Shown piece by piece: positions 45,801 to 54,570 of a DNA stretch of 64,000 nt. Position 1 is the first letter of the stretch. Every line of letters begins with the position of its first letter. Source of the DNA: Streptomyces sp. NBC_00525 (GTDB taxonomy: Bacteria; Actinomycetota; Actinomycetes; Streptomycetales; Streptomycetaceae); assembly GCF_036346595.1 (NCBI RefSeq), contig NZ_CP107834.1:1-64000 (forward strand), read 5' to 3'. The notes beneath the pieces are model-generated. The model was not told the DNA's origin. It did not search any database and saw only the letters and a program-made list of their open reading frames with translations. Position numbers and translations under genes: made by a program.

Positions 45801-46231
45801 CCTTCCGGGCTCTGTCCCCGGGCGAGTGAGGTGAGGGACGCCACCTGAATGGCGTGAGGGCTGCGTTCGGCGACCGCCAGGACGAGCCTGCGGTGCCCGG
45901 ACTCGATCTCTCCCCAGTGCTCCGTGATCTCTGTGAGGTAGGTGCCGACGAGTGTGACGGTCGGGTCGTCGGAGGGAACGAAGCTGGGGTTGCGCCGCAC
46001 TCCGATGCAGGCGGTGAACTCGTCCGTCCCGCCTCGGCGGTGTCCGGTGATCATGATGTCGTCGACGCGGGTGAGGAACCGTGCCTGCAGACGGATCTGC
46101 TCCGGTTCGATCAAGGCGTCGCCAAGTTCGTCCAGTGCGCTGCCGGTCAGCAGCGCGGAAAGCAGGACGGCCGCGTACCGGTGCTCCAGCACCGTCCCTC
46201 CGCCGCCCACCGAGTACAACGACACCCCCAT
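42875..46231 (-). CDS. Very large helical-repeat protein with Cap4/DUF4297-like N-terminus
   Basis: This is an intact 1118-residue protein from ATG 46231, with AAGGAG about 9 bases upstream; GTG 46240 is possible. The N-terminus SVGGGGTVLEHRYAAVLLSA then RVDDIMITGHRRGGTDEFTA resembles DUF4297-type dsDNA nuclease domains (G-G-x-x-x-E ... D-D ... E-x-K). The expected Q/E-x-K strand is here CIGVRRNP, so the catalytic Lys seems replaced and the domain may bind rather than cut. The remaining 900 residues are TPR/HEAT-like helical repeats, for example AGHFTKAGTSKLIQELSEHL and PSSWVRALAARLWCHATDR. Such layouts are common in antiphage sensors. Antiphage function is inference. Confidence 0.65.
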   Translation of the reverse strand: MGVSLYSVGGGGTVLEHRYAAVLLSALLTGSALDELGDALIEPEQIRLQARFLTRVDDIMITGHRRGGTDEFTACIGVRRNPSFVPSDDPTVTLVGTYLTEITEHWGEIESGHRRLVLAVAERSPHAIQVASLTSLARGQSPEGFRRIAAQSGPTSTDVRGRLAMFDQVVAEAAARNRLDTSAVDVAELSWRLLSNLRVKHLRLEDGDGQDRSHAIDRLRPVAFEDTLEGAEAVFSDIEHKVGDWVPNGAWISENTLRRELAPRLKQRFSVIAAPHRQRRPVESDAVMRGPLAHLGLDRDFEQARLMETTQPAEAAARYAALAQALDDAGWPSFSLSVCQRQAEVLHEAGDHDAGTLIHVSVMAAALETGEPWLANSVIQRLSDQQIDAADHLIRSANALGGLAAFEHYHQVSLTDVTTHIDALQPHSPHAVQAAAWFAEHAVAQGRPDLVHDRKDALRILADGAAETEVVAQVRLYACLADTDRTGTTWKNFIRSSSYPPPVAALLRARHARFLAETGDGPGALERYGEAIERAVHYGNHHDAAAWIDAQSQVRIRYHLQTKELGQAFPTTTVLRAAGQGSIMGATAAVRERTLGRLANRVHPADRRQALTQYLRHSVASASWSAEREAHELLGRMHLEHKLFSQAAGHFTKAGTSKLIQELSEHLPDAPLDLPVPHHWTDLPRWKHQSMFLTARTLADLMPDPQVRAWADLAMQELSGLATARPDMPYVHHEAAGLLAAAAPALTTDQARRFLDFTEQWHATRTTAHPNVGGPYARTLLAIAQHHSGPERVEAVDRACQAMLTDYSMSQIVLTAGDILRLLPSVVAERCTAGAGRGGVVAALALVLAGAPADAARPLAQSLLDATLLRPGAAPLPAEATLPRTALLAARLLTPSDCDALAETLNRQIRDRTNTADLRQDALHALRSLATRLTPQRRSQFLETAMDALRGLLDNPGTDDHETIHPYERFRFESGPATLRYAGLSAACRLARTPAQHDPIKTAALPLLAQHRKNLDRHIARDLDALPRESLIPLIPSLSGHPSSWVRALAARLWCHATDRPDLTDLGHQLAHDPAPRVRCTLARFLPDSPAYSAIQATLRQDCRRTVRQEAVAPPHRR

Positions 46232-46769
46232 GACAGTCACTCCTTCCCTCCTCCCGCCCCATCAGCAAGACCCTAGCCTTGCCAGCGGATTCACTTCCGT
46301 CACCAGGACCCGGCACCACAGCGGCCGCCCGCCTGTCTGTCCCTCGACAGCGACCGGTCGGGCTCCTGGCTCCATGTGGCTGTCGTCAAGCAGACTCCGA
46401 GCCGCATAGCCCGCAAGTGCAGTACCCCTGCTGGCAGTCGGCACGAACGCAGAGGTACAGCCGTGGGACCCGTACACACGCGGGAACGTCCGCACATTCC
46501 TGACAGCGGCCCCTGGCACAGACCTCGCCCACCTGCGTACGGGAAGACGAAACCAGCTATGGATCAGCGGACCTGCCGGGTCGCCGTCTTGTCCCAGTCA
46601 GCGAGCTGACCACGGGCTCCGCCCGACCTGGGGGAAGGCAAGGAAAGCGTCCTTTCCGAGGTTCTGACCGCGGTTCCATGCCTCCCCGTCCCTCCAGAAG
46701 TGGGGTGAGGATGAACTGCAGGAACCGGCACCGCGAGGTCGGCTGCTCGTCTCCGATCCCGGCCTGCGG
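46232..46769. other. 538-base gap without a supported gene
   Basis: No frame has both a start signal and a recognisable product. A minus-strand frame at 46262-46519 ends GGRPLWCRVLVTEVNPLARL and may be a worn remnant. No repeats were seen. The gap separates the large sensor-like gene from the end of the Tap-like gene, where a terminal-protein gene would usually follow tap. Confidence 0.4.
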
Positions 46770-48038
46770 TCAGTTCTCTTCGCCGCCCTCGGTGGTGCGC
46801 TTGAGCTTGACTTCGTTGAGTCCGGTGCCTTCTGTGAAGGTGCGACGCCAGTCTCCTCGGACGTGGAGTTCGTCGGTGCCGCACAGACGGACGACGGTGA
46901 GTTGGTCGGTGTGGGCGTGGTGTGCCTTGCGCCAGAGGTTGGCGAATGCCTGCGAGCGGATGATGTGCATCCAGTCGGGGCGGTGCAGTTCCCTGTTGTG
47001 GTTCGAGTCGCCCATAGTGGAGACGAACTTGGAGTACATGCTCTTCACGTAGCCGAGGGTCACTTCGTCGTTGTGGTGAAGGGCTGTGGCTCGTGCGTCT
47101 CTGAGCAGAGTACGGAATTTCTCGAGGAGTCCCTCGGTGGAGCCCGAGGTGTAGGACTCATGGATCACCGGCGGATCACACAGGGGCTTCTCGCCCTCGG
47201 AGAGTTGCAGGATCAGCCTCATGGTGGGCTCGGTGACCCAGAGAGGACCGGGTTCGAGGCGGTGTCCTAACGGGTTGGGCAGGTAGGCGTCGTGCTCCCA
47301 TCGGGGTGGGGTGATGCGGTAGAAGCCGGAACGGCGCCGGTCGTGGGGAGCGCCTGTCTGGTGCTGCAGGGCGCCGAGCGGCAGGTGGGTCTTCAGGGCG
47401 GAGAGGTAGGCGCCGTTGATGTCCAGGGCGGCGACGGGACCGGCCTCGGTTGGGTCGGCGTCGGGGCGCTGCCAGTTCGGTCGGGCTTCCCAGATCTGGT
47501 CGGAGGTGTTGGGGCTGCTTCGGCTGAGGATGTCGGGCATCGGCGGGTAGGCGACGACGTCGTAGCGGCCGCCTACCCGGGTGTGGTTGAACAGGCGCAT
47601 CGCGTGCGGGATCGCGCGCTTGACGAGTTCTTCGGTTGCCTTGCCGCAGTCACCGCCGTAGTAGTCCAGGGCGGCACTCACGGTATCGCTGATCGGGTCG
47701 CCAGCGGGTGGGCGTGGGGAGTGTCGAGGCGCTGGCCCTGCGGGGTTCGCGGCTCGGGGGTGTGGGTGGGTGCCGGTGTGGGGTTGGGGCTGGCTGGTTT
47801 CGGTCGGGGTCAGCATGCGGGCTTTACTCAGGAAGTAGGCGTAGCGGACGCGCGCTGCGCCGACGGGTTCGCTTCCTTGTTCCCAGGAGTTGAGGGTGCT
47901 GGCGGTGATGTCCAGGGCCTGGGCGACGGATTGTGTGTCAAGGCGCAAGGTTCGGCGTAGGCGGCGGCGTTCTGAGGCGGCCGGCAGGGGGATGTCTGCG
48001 GTTGCCAGGAGGGTGTCGATGGGGTCGAAGGGGTTCAC
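46770..48038 (-). CDS. Tap-like telomere-associated protein
   Basis: This is a 422-residue protein from GTG 48038, with AAAGGA upstream. The N-terminus FDPIDTLLATADIPLPAASE then RRLRRTLRLDTQSVAQALDI and TLNSWEQGSEP is an XRE-like HTH as in Streptomyces Tap. The C-terminal 220 residues match the Tap layout (HRPDWMHIIRSQAFANLWRK). Polymerase-like motifs are visible: PVAALDINGAYLSAL (Asp206), YVKSMYSKFVSTMG (about 330-343), VVRLCGTDELHV (Asp389). Known Tap binds telomeric DNA and recruits terminal protein Tpg; it is about 740 residues, so this is shorter. The frame runs upstream without a stop to 48890. No Tpg follows. Confidence 0.65.
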   Translation of the reverse strand: MNPFDPIDTLLATADIPLPAASERRRLRRTLRLDTQSVAQALDITASTLNSWEQGSEPVGAARVRYAYFLSKARMLTPTETSQPQPHTGTHPHPRAANPAGPAPRHSPRPPAGDPISDTVSAALDYYGGDCGKATEELVKRAIPHAMRLFNHTRVGGRYDVVAYPPMPDILSRSSPNTSDQIWEARPNWQRPDADPTEAGPVAALDINGAYLSALKTHLPLGALQHQTGAPHDRRRSGFYRITPPRWEHDAYLPNPLGHRLEPGPLWVTEPTMRLILQLSEGEKPLCDPPVIHESYTSGSTEGLLEKFRTLLRDARATALHHNDEVTLGYVKSMYSKFVSTMGDSNHNRELHRPDWMHIIRSQAFANLWRKAHHAHTDQLTVVRLCGTDELHVRGDWRRTFTEGTGLNEVKLKRTTEGGEEN

Positions 48039-49183
48039 GATGGGTCCTTTGTTTCCCGGGGCGCCGTGGTGGGGTGGGGGACGCGGGCTGATCGGGGGGC
48101 GGGGGCGGGGTGAGGAGGCGGCAGGTTTCGGTGGCGTGGGCGATGTCGTCTCTGTCCCGGGAGGACAAGGAGAACGGGTTGCTTGCCGGTGAGGGCTCTG
48201 CAGTTGGGTGTAGGCGTATGCGGCGTCGATGAGGGGTGTCACCCAGGAGGGCAGGTCGTCGGCGAATGCCGGTCTGCGACCGGCGGGTGTGGGCTCTTCT
48301 GCCAGGTGTCGTAGCTGGTCGGTGTCGTAGCCGGTGAGGGCTCTGAGCGCGACTGCTGCCGCGTGGACGGGGTGAGCGATGTGCGTGTGGATGCGCTGAG
48401 CGACGGTGGTGAGCGCGGTGTCGGGAATGGGGCTGTGCAGGGGGATGGCGGTCGGGCGTGGGCTGGTGGTGGGAGGGGCGGCAAGTGGGCGGGGGCGGCT
48501 GTGGTCGTCGCGCAGGCTTCGTGGCCGTGAGGGCGTGGGGGCAGCTGGAACCAGTACTCGTCGGGACTGGGTGGGAAGGGTGCGGCGTTCCACCAGGGGT
48601 GTGGTGTGGCTGTTGCGGGGTGTTCGTTGCTGGTGAGGTGGGCGCGGGCCGCGTCGGTGGTGTCGATGTGGTGGTGCTGGACGGTGGTGAGGATGTCGTG
48701 GAGCGCGGGGGGTGTGGGGCCGCTGACGATGAGGGTGAGGTGGATTGCGGTGTGTTCGCGCAGGGCCATGAGGTGTTCGTAGTGGCGGCTGGGGATCCGG
48801 TGGGCGCGGGTCAGGACGTAGTGGTGGATGTGGAGGGCCTGGGTCCAGGCGGTGGCGATGCGCCAGGATTCGCCGGCGTTGGCGGTCCACCAGGGCGGTT
48901 CGGCGCCGGGGCTGGGGGTGGGCAGGTGTTTGCCGAGGGCGCGGATGAGGTCGTGGGCCAGGTAGGCGGGTGCGGTGGCCAAGGGGGTTGGGTGGATGGT
49001 GATGCGGCCGCGTGCGGGGTGGCGGGCGGCGAGCGCGCTGGTGGTGAAGGGGGTCAGGTCGTCGGGGTCGTTGATGACGGTGATCGGGGGCAGGTCCGGG
49101 TTGGTCTGTTCGGGGCTCCAGTGAGGTTTCCAGCCGCTTGTCTCGTGGGGAGGCGCGGATGTCTGGGTGCTGTCGGGGGTCAT
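48039..49183 (-). pseudogene. Unknown protein between TniB-like and Tap-like genes, frameshifted
   Basis: ATG 49183 overlaps the TniB-like stop (ATGA). The product begins MTPDSTQTSAPPHETSGWKP and continues LPPITVINDPDDLTPFTTSA and LTLIVSGPTPPALHDILTTV. Near 48550, after DEYWFQLPPRPHG, the coding frame moves to another frame: ALTTVAQRIHTHIAHPVHAA, ALRALTGYDTDQLRHLAEE. That frame then runs into the Tap-like gene with no stop, so either the stop was lost or another shift exists. No known motif; it may be a helper of the ATPase. Confidence 0.5.
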
Positions 49184-49942
49184 GGGGTGGGCGCCACCCG
49201 GGTGGGCTGCAGGGGCCGGAGGGGGGCGGCGGGGGTGGTGGGCTGGGGGGTGCGGCGCTGATGGGTGAAGAGGCGGTGGGTCAGGGCGGCCCAGCGCCGG
49301 AGGTTGCCGCCTGCCCAGGTGGCGTCGAGTTTGCTGATGGTCTCGGGTGCGATGCGTTCCCATGCGGGGTGGAGGGTGGGAATGGCGGTGAGGGTCTCTG
49401 CGGGGGTGAGGGGGTACATGGTGTGCCAGGTGGTGACGCGTGAGGCGAGGACGGGTTTGGCTTGGAGGACACGTAGGCGTGGCTGGTTGGCGAGGAGGAC
49501 GAGGGTGAGGTGGGTGTGGGGTCGTCGTAGAGGTAGCGGATGTACTCGATGCAGGCAGCGGAGAGCTGGTGGGCTTCGTCGATGGCGATGATCCGGTGGG
49601 GTTCGTGCAGGGTGTGGCGTAGGTAGTCGTCACAGATGCCAGGGTCTTTGGGTGGGCTGCCGGCGACGCCGAGGGCGTCGTGGAGGCTGTGGCGCAGGTC
49701 GTCGGGGCGGGCTTGGGGCGGACCAGGAGGCGGAGGGCGGGCAGGTGGGGGCGTTGGTCAAGGAGGGTGTGGAGGGTGAAGGATTTACCGATGCCGGGGT
49801 CGGCGGCGAGGCAGAGGATGCCGCTGTGCTGGATGGTGGTGTCGAGGGCATGAGCGGCGGCGCGCACCGCATGGGTGGTCACGGTGCGGGCGTCGGGCAG
49901 GTTGAGGTAGTGGTGTGCCTGGGTGCCGATGGGGCTGGTCAC
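49180..49942 (-). pseudogene. TniB/TnsC-like AAA+ ATPase, second copy, frameshifted
   Basis: GTG 49942 shares a base with the stop of the upstream ATPase. The product begins MTSPIGTQAHHYLNLPDART and has Walker A AADPGIGKSFTL. The frame changes near 49705 (RPDDLRHSLHDALGV follows), then IIAIDEAHQLSAACIEYIRY is Walker B. A second shift near 49527 hides THLTLVLLANQPRLRVLQAK, an AAA+ sensor region. It ends at TGA 49180-49182. It is a paralogue of the next gene upstream: both share YLNL-x-DAR-x-V near the start. TniB/TnsC ATPases activate transposases or load DNA-processing partners. Confidence 0.7.
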
Positions 49943-51219
49943 TAGGCTTCCTTGGTACGGGGGTTCCTGCTGCGGTGGGGCAGGGCGCGGCGGATGGCCC
50001 AGCGTGCGATGGTCTCGTCGGCTTCGGTGGTCCGCGCCGCTTCATGCCTTCGAGGATGTGGTAGGTGATCTTGGACCACATTCGGAAGGTGCCAGCGCCG
50101 CCTTCGTCGTCGACGTACTCGATGAGTTCGGCGGGTGCGTTGGCCCAGATGGGGTGGAAGAGGGGAATGTTGCGCTGAGCCTCTTCGAGGCCCATGGGGG
50201 TGTATTCCTGCCGGATGTGGATGCGGGAGGCGAGGGCGGGTTCGCTGTAGAGGGTTTTGTAGGCCTCTTCGCCACCGACGAAGAGAACAGCGGGACGGGT
50301 GGGGCCCTTGCCGGTGTCCCAGAGGTGGCGGACGAATTCGAAGCACTCACGGCTGAACTGCTGGGCTTCGTCGCAGACGATGACGTACGGCTTGCGTGCC
50401 AGGGTGCGCTTGAGCGGCCGGTCGAACTCGCTCGGGTGGGAAGGGGGTTCTCCTTCGAGGCGCAGGGCGGTGAACAGTTCCATGCGGATGTCGCGCGGGG
50501 TGGGGTGGGAGCGGAACTGCAGCAGCAGGACGCGGTCCGCGGCGACTTCCTTGAGCGCGGCCAGGACGGAGAAGGTCTTGCCGAGGCCAGCATCGCCGAA
50601 GAAGCACGACATGGCGCGGGCTTCGATGGTGTCGGCGATGTTCTCACTGGCCTCGAGGAGTGCTTCGGTGGCGACGATGCGGGCGTCGGTGAGGTTGAGA
50701 TAGAAGTCGGGTTCTCCGACCGACTCGTCGTCGAGGGCCGGCGCTGGGGCGATGGTCGTGGGTGTCTCCTGGTGGGCGGTGTGGGGCTTTATGGGGTCCC
50801 ATCGGTAGATGTTCTTCCGCCGCCACCTGGCCACGCGCTGATGCTTGGCGTCGGCATAGCTCTGGTCGGCGGGGGGGATCTCCACACGGGTTCCGCCGCC
50901 GCTGTTGAGCCGGCGCGTCAGGCTGGTGCATGTTACGGCGGCGCAGCAGGCGGAAAGCTTCGTCAAGGCGCTGTTGCTGTTCGGCGCTGGGGATGCGCTC
51001 TTCGGACAGCCATGCGGTGATCTTCCGGGGGTCCAGGAGGATTCCGCTCTGCTGCATCAAGGCGTACCCGGCGCGGGAGCGGGTCAGGTACAGCAGGTGG
51101 CTGCGGTGGCGTTCCCTGGGGGTGAGATACGGCTGGAAGATGCCAGCGATCTCGTCGAGGGTGGTGGTGAGGGCGAGCGCTGCGGGCACCCCGTGGGCTC
51201 CGAGTCGTCCGAATCCCAT
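49942..51219 (-). pseudogene. TniB/TnsC-like AAA+ ATPase, first copy, frameshifted
   Basis: ATG 51219 begins MGFGRLGAHGVPAALALTTT with an HTH-like part (ITAWLSEERIPSAEQQQRLD). Near 50935 the frame changes into SLTRRLNSGGGTRVEIPPAD and then the ATPase: CFFGDAGLGKTFSVLAAL (Walker A), KPYVIVCDEAQQFSRECFEF (Walker B), PAVLFVGGEEAYKTL (sensor). A third frame near 50033 gives RTTEADETIARWAIRRALPH and ends at TAG 49942-49944. The first part may be a separate small gene; no ATG or GTG starts the ATPase, though ACG stands where ATG would fit after GGAGACACCC. It heads the 51.2-46.8 kb leftward block. Confidence 0.7.
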
Positions 51220-51409
51220 TGTTCGGTCTCCTGCAAGTCGTGCGCGTTCGCGTTCAAGGGCGGTGGGTCGAAAAGCGCGGCAAAGAGCCGGCTGGGGGAG
51301 GCACGCGTCGGCCTGCCATGTACGGACCTGAAGGGTTGGGAGGCGCCGCGCAAGGGGGTTCGGTGTGCCGTAACTTAGGCCGTGCGCGCCGGCGTTGGTG
51401 CTGCTTCCA

Positions 51410-51540
51410 GTCGTTACGAAAGCCTGGTTAAGCGAATCACCCAAACATTACAGAATCACCATGATCGCCCTATTTCACAATTTACATTGCCTTACCGCAT
51501 CTTCAGGATGTTCCGCCTATGATGCTGCGCTTGTATCCCG
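51410..51540. promoter_or_regulatory. A/T-rich region with repeated GAATCACC
   Basis: This is the most A/T-rich stretch of the window. GAATCACC occurs at 51434-51441 and again at 51453-51460, 19 bases apart. It lies 190-320 bases upstream of the leftward TniB-like block, so it may hold its promoter, binding sites or a replication-related site. The rest of 51220-51818 has no supported gene. Confidence 0.4.
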
Positions 51541-51818
51541 ACTGCCGCGTCCTCGCGTTCACAGGGCGGGAGATCCCTCCTCGGCCGCGTCCATCACTGC
51601 GGCGCTCTGGCCCGACCGGGAGAATCCGCAGGCGGGGCAGTAGCCCTCAAGCCCTCGGCGCTCCCCGGCGTCATGCACGCGGCGGTGGTCTTCCAGGCCG
51701 CCCTTCCTCGCACTTCCCACGCTTTTCACACCGGAGGTTGTGCCGCCGACTGCTTGCCGCGTCGGCAGCGGGTCACCCTAACGGAAGGGTCTGACAATTC
51801 CGCTCCCTACGGCATCCT

Positions 51819-52376
51819 CTAACCAGCTTTTCTCAGATCGGAGTTGGCCGATTTCCGCTGCGCCGTCGCCGACTGTTGTTGCGGTTGCAGGCGTGGCGAT
51901 CCCCTGCTGTCGTCATCGAAGGCCTCGATGCACGGGCCTGAGCCGGATCCCCGGCTCCTCAAACGGTCTAACGAGCTCGTGCACGGTAGGTGGCGAGACG
52001 CCGAGGGCTCCTCCACGCCTGGTGCTCGCCTCCGTCGTCGTGGGTTCAGGTCCGCGGCGCTGTGGGACAGCAGGCCGGCGACGGCCTGGACGGTGTCACT
52101 GATGTGAGCACGGCGGCCGAGGCGGCGGGCCAGGGACCGCCAGTTCTTGAGGTTGGCGATGCCGTGCTCGACCCGGATGCGACGTGATGAGTGCGCCTTG
52201 CACTGTCGCTCGCGCATCTCCTGGTACCAGTCCGGGGCGTCCTTCTTGAACTTGCGGTGCGGTGGTGTCACCACGCGTCCACCGGTCGGAGCGCCGAGGC
52301 CCTCGTAGCCGGCATCGGCAACAATACGGTCCCCACCACCCCACCATGATCGACCTTCCGTGGCTCGACGTCTCAC
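51819..52376 (-). pseudogene. DDE transposase C-terminal fragment
   Basis: The frame reads DRIVADAGYEGLGAPTGG, VVTPPHRKFKKDAPDWYQEM, RRIRVEHGIANLKNWRSLAR, ISDTVQAVAGLLSHSAADLN. The D-x-G-Y strand and R-x-R-V-E-H-G-I-A-N-L-K motif carry the last catalytic Asp and Glu of an IS5/DDE_Tnp_4-type transposase. The first catalytic Asp and N-terminal HTH are missing. Its far end (after 51990) is Ser/Arg-rich and probably not native. It is flanked by 38-bp imperfect inverted repeats. Confidence 0.65.
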
Positions 52377-52401
52377 CGCATACCGTGCACGAGCTCGCTA
52401 G
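51968..52401. repeat. 38-bp imperfect inverted repeat pair around a transposase fragment
   Basis: 51968-52005 and 52364-52401 are inverted copies with 33 of 38 bases alike; both contain ACCGTGCACGAGCTCG (right copy, plus strand). Translated outward, both encode L-x-V-S-P-x-T-V-H-E-L. The repeats may be ends of a short non-autonomous element or two copies of the same gene fragment. No target duplication is obvious. Confidence 0.55.
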
Positions 52402-52637
52402 CGGCCGGGACTGACAATGGAGGCATGCAGGTGCGCGCCTCCGCCTCAAGAGCGCACAGTTGACCGAAATTCGACACACATGCACAGTCGGCTGCTTCCT
52501 CCTGGAGGAAGGTGCTGGTCAATGCGGACGTCCCCCTCATGGCTCGCCCGGGCATCGTCTGGTTCCGGACGCACCCACCAACAGCCGGATCGATTCTTCT
52601 GGGTGCCGTTGTCAGACCCTTCAATCACGATGCGCGC

Positions 52638-53660
52638 ATGAGTCTCACATCGTCTCTCAAGGACCCTGGTTCCCCCATGTCCCGGTTCCTTTCGGAACAT
52701 CTGCCCCAGCCTGAGAACGTGCTGGCCGACTATCGGCTGCGCGTGCGGCGCAGCACCGCGCACGTCGTTCCCGCCGCGCCGTCGGGACAGCGTCCTGACT
52801 GGCGGATGCTGGGCCATACGATCGACCACCGGCTGCGCATCAGCCTCGGAGCACCCACGGGCCAGCCCATCAGGGAAGGCGTGCGCCGCGCAGCGCTCGA
52901 CGACGACGGCTGGCCCAGCCTGGAAATCATCAGCGCTGTCCAGGCGGCTGGCATGGTGCTGTTGGAGGAACTGGACCGGTACGAAGCGGCCGAGGGCCAG
53001 CCCCTGGCTCTTGAACCGGCGGCCGAGGAACGGCTCATCCGACTGTGTCACCTCGCTTCCGGCTTCGAAGCGATCTTCCGGCATGCGGGGTGGGTACGTG
53101 GTAACACTCTGGGCCTGTGCGAACCCGGAGCAGGCCTGGACGACCTGGCGGCAGCCGTTCCCGGCTATGTGGTCGACGACATCCGCGCACAGATGGCACT
53201 CGCCTCCGGCCCCGGCCCCTTCACAGCCCTGCGAAGCTTGCCGGCCGACCGGCGGATCTGCGGGCCCGTCTTCGACGGCAGCCTGCACGTCGGCGGCGCG
53301 GACGCCGACTTCATCCTCGACCGGGCCCTGATCGACTGCAAGGCCACCATCCGCCCCGAACGACTGGGCCGCGCCGAGATCTACCAGCTCGCCGGCTACC
53401 TCCTGCTCGACTACAGCAACCAGTACGCCATCGAGAGGGTCAGCCTGTATCTCTCGCGCCAGGGCGCCCTGATCGACTGGAGCGTGGCCGACTTCCTCGG
53501 CCTGCTGGGCGCCCGCCTCGAGCTGCCCGACCTGCGAGCCGCCTGCCGGCACGCTCTGACCGACGGCGACGAAGGCGCCCCACCACCCCCCAAGGACCAG
53601 CGCCGGCCACTCCCCCGCCCCCGCAGCACCGCCCCCGTGCAGGACTCACTCTTCGACTAG
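52638..53660 (+). CDS. PD-(D/E)XK-like nuclease superfamily protein, unknown role
   Basis: This is an intact 340-residue protein from ATG 52638 (MSLTSSLKDPGSPMSRFLSE); the frame is open to 52512 upstream but with no conserved look. The core HVGGADADFILDRALIDCK has the order G-x-D-A-D-F ... D-x-K of PD-(D/E)XK enzymes (Asp before the strand, D-C-K as (D/E)-x-K), then AEIYQLAGYLLLDYSN, a Q-x3-Y motif as in RecB-type nucleases. No helicase or Cys cluster is present. It stands alone between transposon debris, and could be a defence or repair nuclease. Confidence 0.65.
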   Translation: MSLTSSLKDPGSPMSRFLSEHLPQPENVLADYRLRVRRSTAHVVPAAPSGQRPDWRMLGHTIDHRLRISLGAPTGQPIREGVRRAALDDDGWPSLEIISAVQAAGMVLLEELDRYEAAEGQPLALEPAAEERLIRLCHLASGFEAIFRHAGWVRGNTLGLCEPGAGLDDLAAAVPGYVVDDIRAQMALASGPGPFTALRSLPADRRICGPVFDGSLHVGGADADFILDRALIDCKATIRPERLGRAEIYQLAGYLLLDYSNQYAIERVSLYLSRQGALIDWSVADFLGLLGARLELPDLRAACRHALTDGDEGAPPPPKDQRRPLPRPRSTAPVQDSLFD

Positions 53661-54570
53661 CGCACGCTGAGGTAGCGCGCACCGGCGAGGGAGCTGGACG
53701 GCGGGCCGCAGATTGTGTTCCTGCTGGCTGAAGGGACTCGGCCGGTCAGGGATGCGGTGCGTGGTCCGTCCCGTCCAGCGTCGTGCCCGGTCGCCGGGAT
53801 CCGGCCGGGCACGGATCCTGCGCTGCGGGTCGTCCTCTGCGCTTTCCCTCCGGGGGGAACCGGCTGCGCAAGGTGAGCCGGTGAGCCGGGGATTCGCTCG
53901 GCGGCCCCGGGCAGGCTACCGGCTCCCGTCCCATCCTCAGGCAGGCGTCCACCGCGCGGGCCGGTGCTCCGGTTGGCCCGGTCAGCCGGAAGCGTCCGGT
54001 TCGTCAAGCCAGGCGAGGGCAGCAGGGCGGATGACGGGCTCACCGGCACCCGCCCTGCTGCGCACCCCGACGTCCTTTGGACACCCCGATCCCGATCATT
54101 CTCGGTTCCGCGTCCTACGACACGTCGTACACCGACCGCGCATCGCTACGGACCGGATCACCAGGATTTCTGCGCAGTGGAGCCTCATGCGCAGTCCACG
54201 GCACCTCTCCTGCATCGCGTTCGTCCTCCATCTCCGCCTCATCCACATCCAGAAAGGGCTGAAGCGTGGCCTGGAGGGCAGTGGCGCCGAAGGCGCCCTG
54301 CTCAACCAGCTGCCGCATCTCCATGGCCGTGCGCAGGTCTTTGTCGGTGCGAGGTCCAGGGGTCTCGGCTTCACCATGCAGTAGCCCTCTGCACGGCGGA
54401 GCCCGCCGGGCGCGGGTATGGCACTGAGGTCCGGCACCCCGGCGGGACCAGCCATAACAGCAAGCACGATCAGAACCCCTTGAGATTCCCATCACCAGGA
54501 GGGCAACACCCCAGTCCACAAAGGCCGGTCGTGATGCAGCTCCACAGGTGACTGACACCGGGATGCCCGA
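53661..54570. other. 910-base stretch without a firm gene
   Basis: No complete gene is supported. On the minus strand at about 54115-54390 the frame DLRTAMEMRQLVEQGAFGAT, then LQATLQPFLDVDEAEMEDER has balanced codon use and may be a fragment of a real helical protein, ending VYDVS. Its start is not clear. No hairpin, repeat or transposase was seen in the rest. Confidence 0.35.

Noticed and set aside
46770..48890. A single 706-residue Tap-like protein
   Set aside because: The first 280 residues are Pro/Arg/His-rich shadow plus the end of the preceding gene; the HTH starts at GTG 48038 with its own ribosome-binding site.
46770..51219. A Tn5053/Tn7-like transposon
   Set aside because: TniB-like ATPases are present but no TniA transposase, TniQ or terminal repeats were seen, and the last gene looks like Tap.
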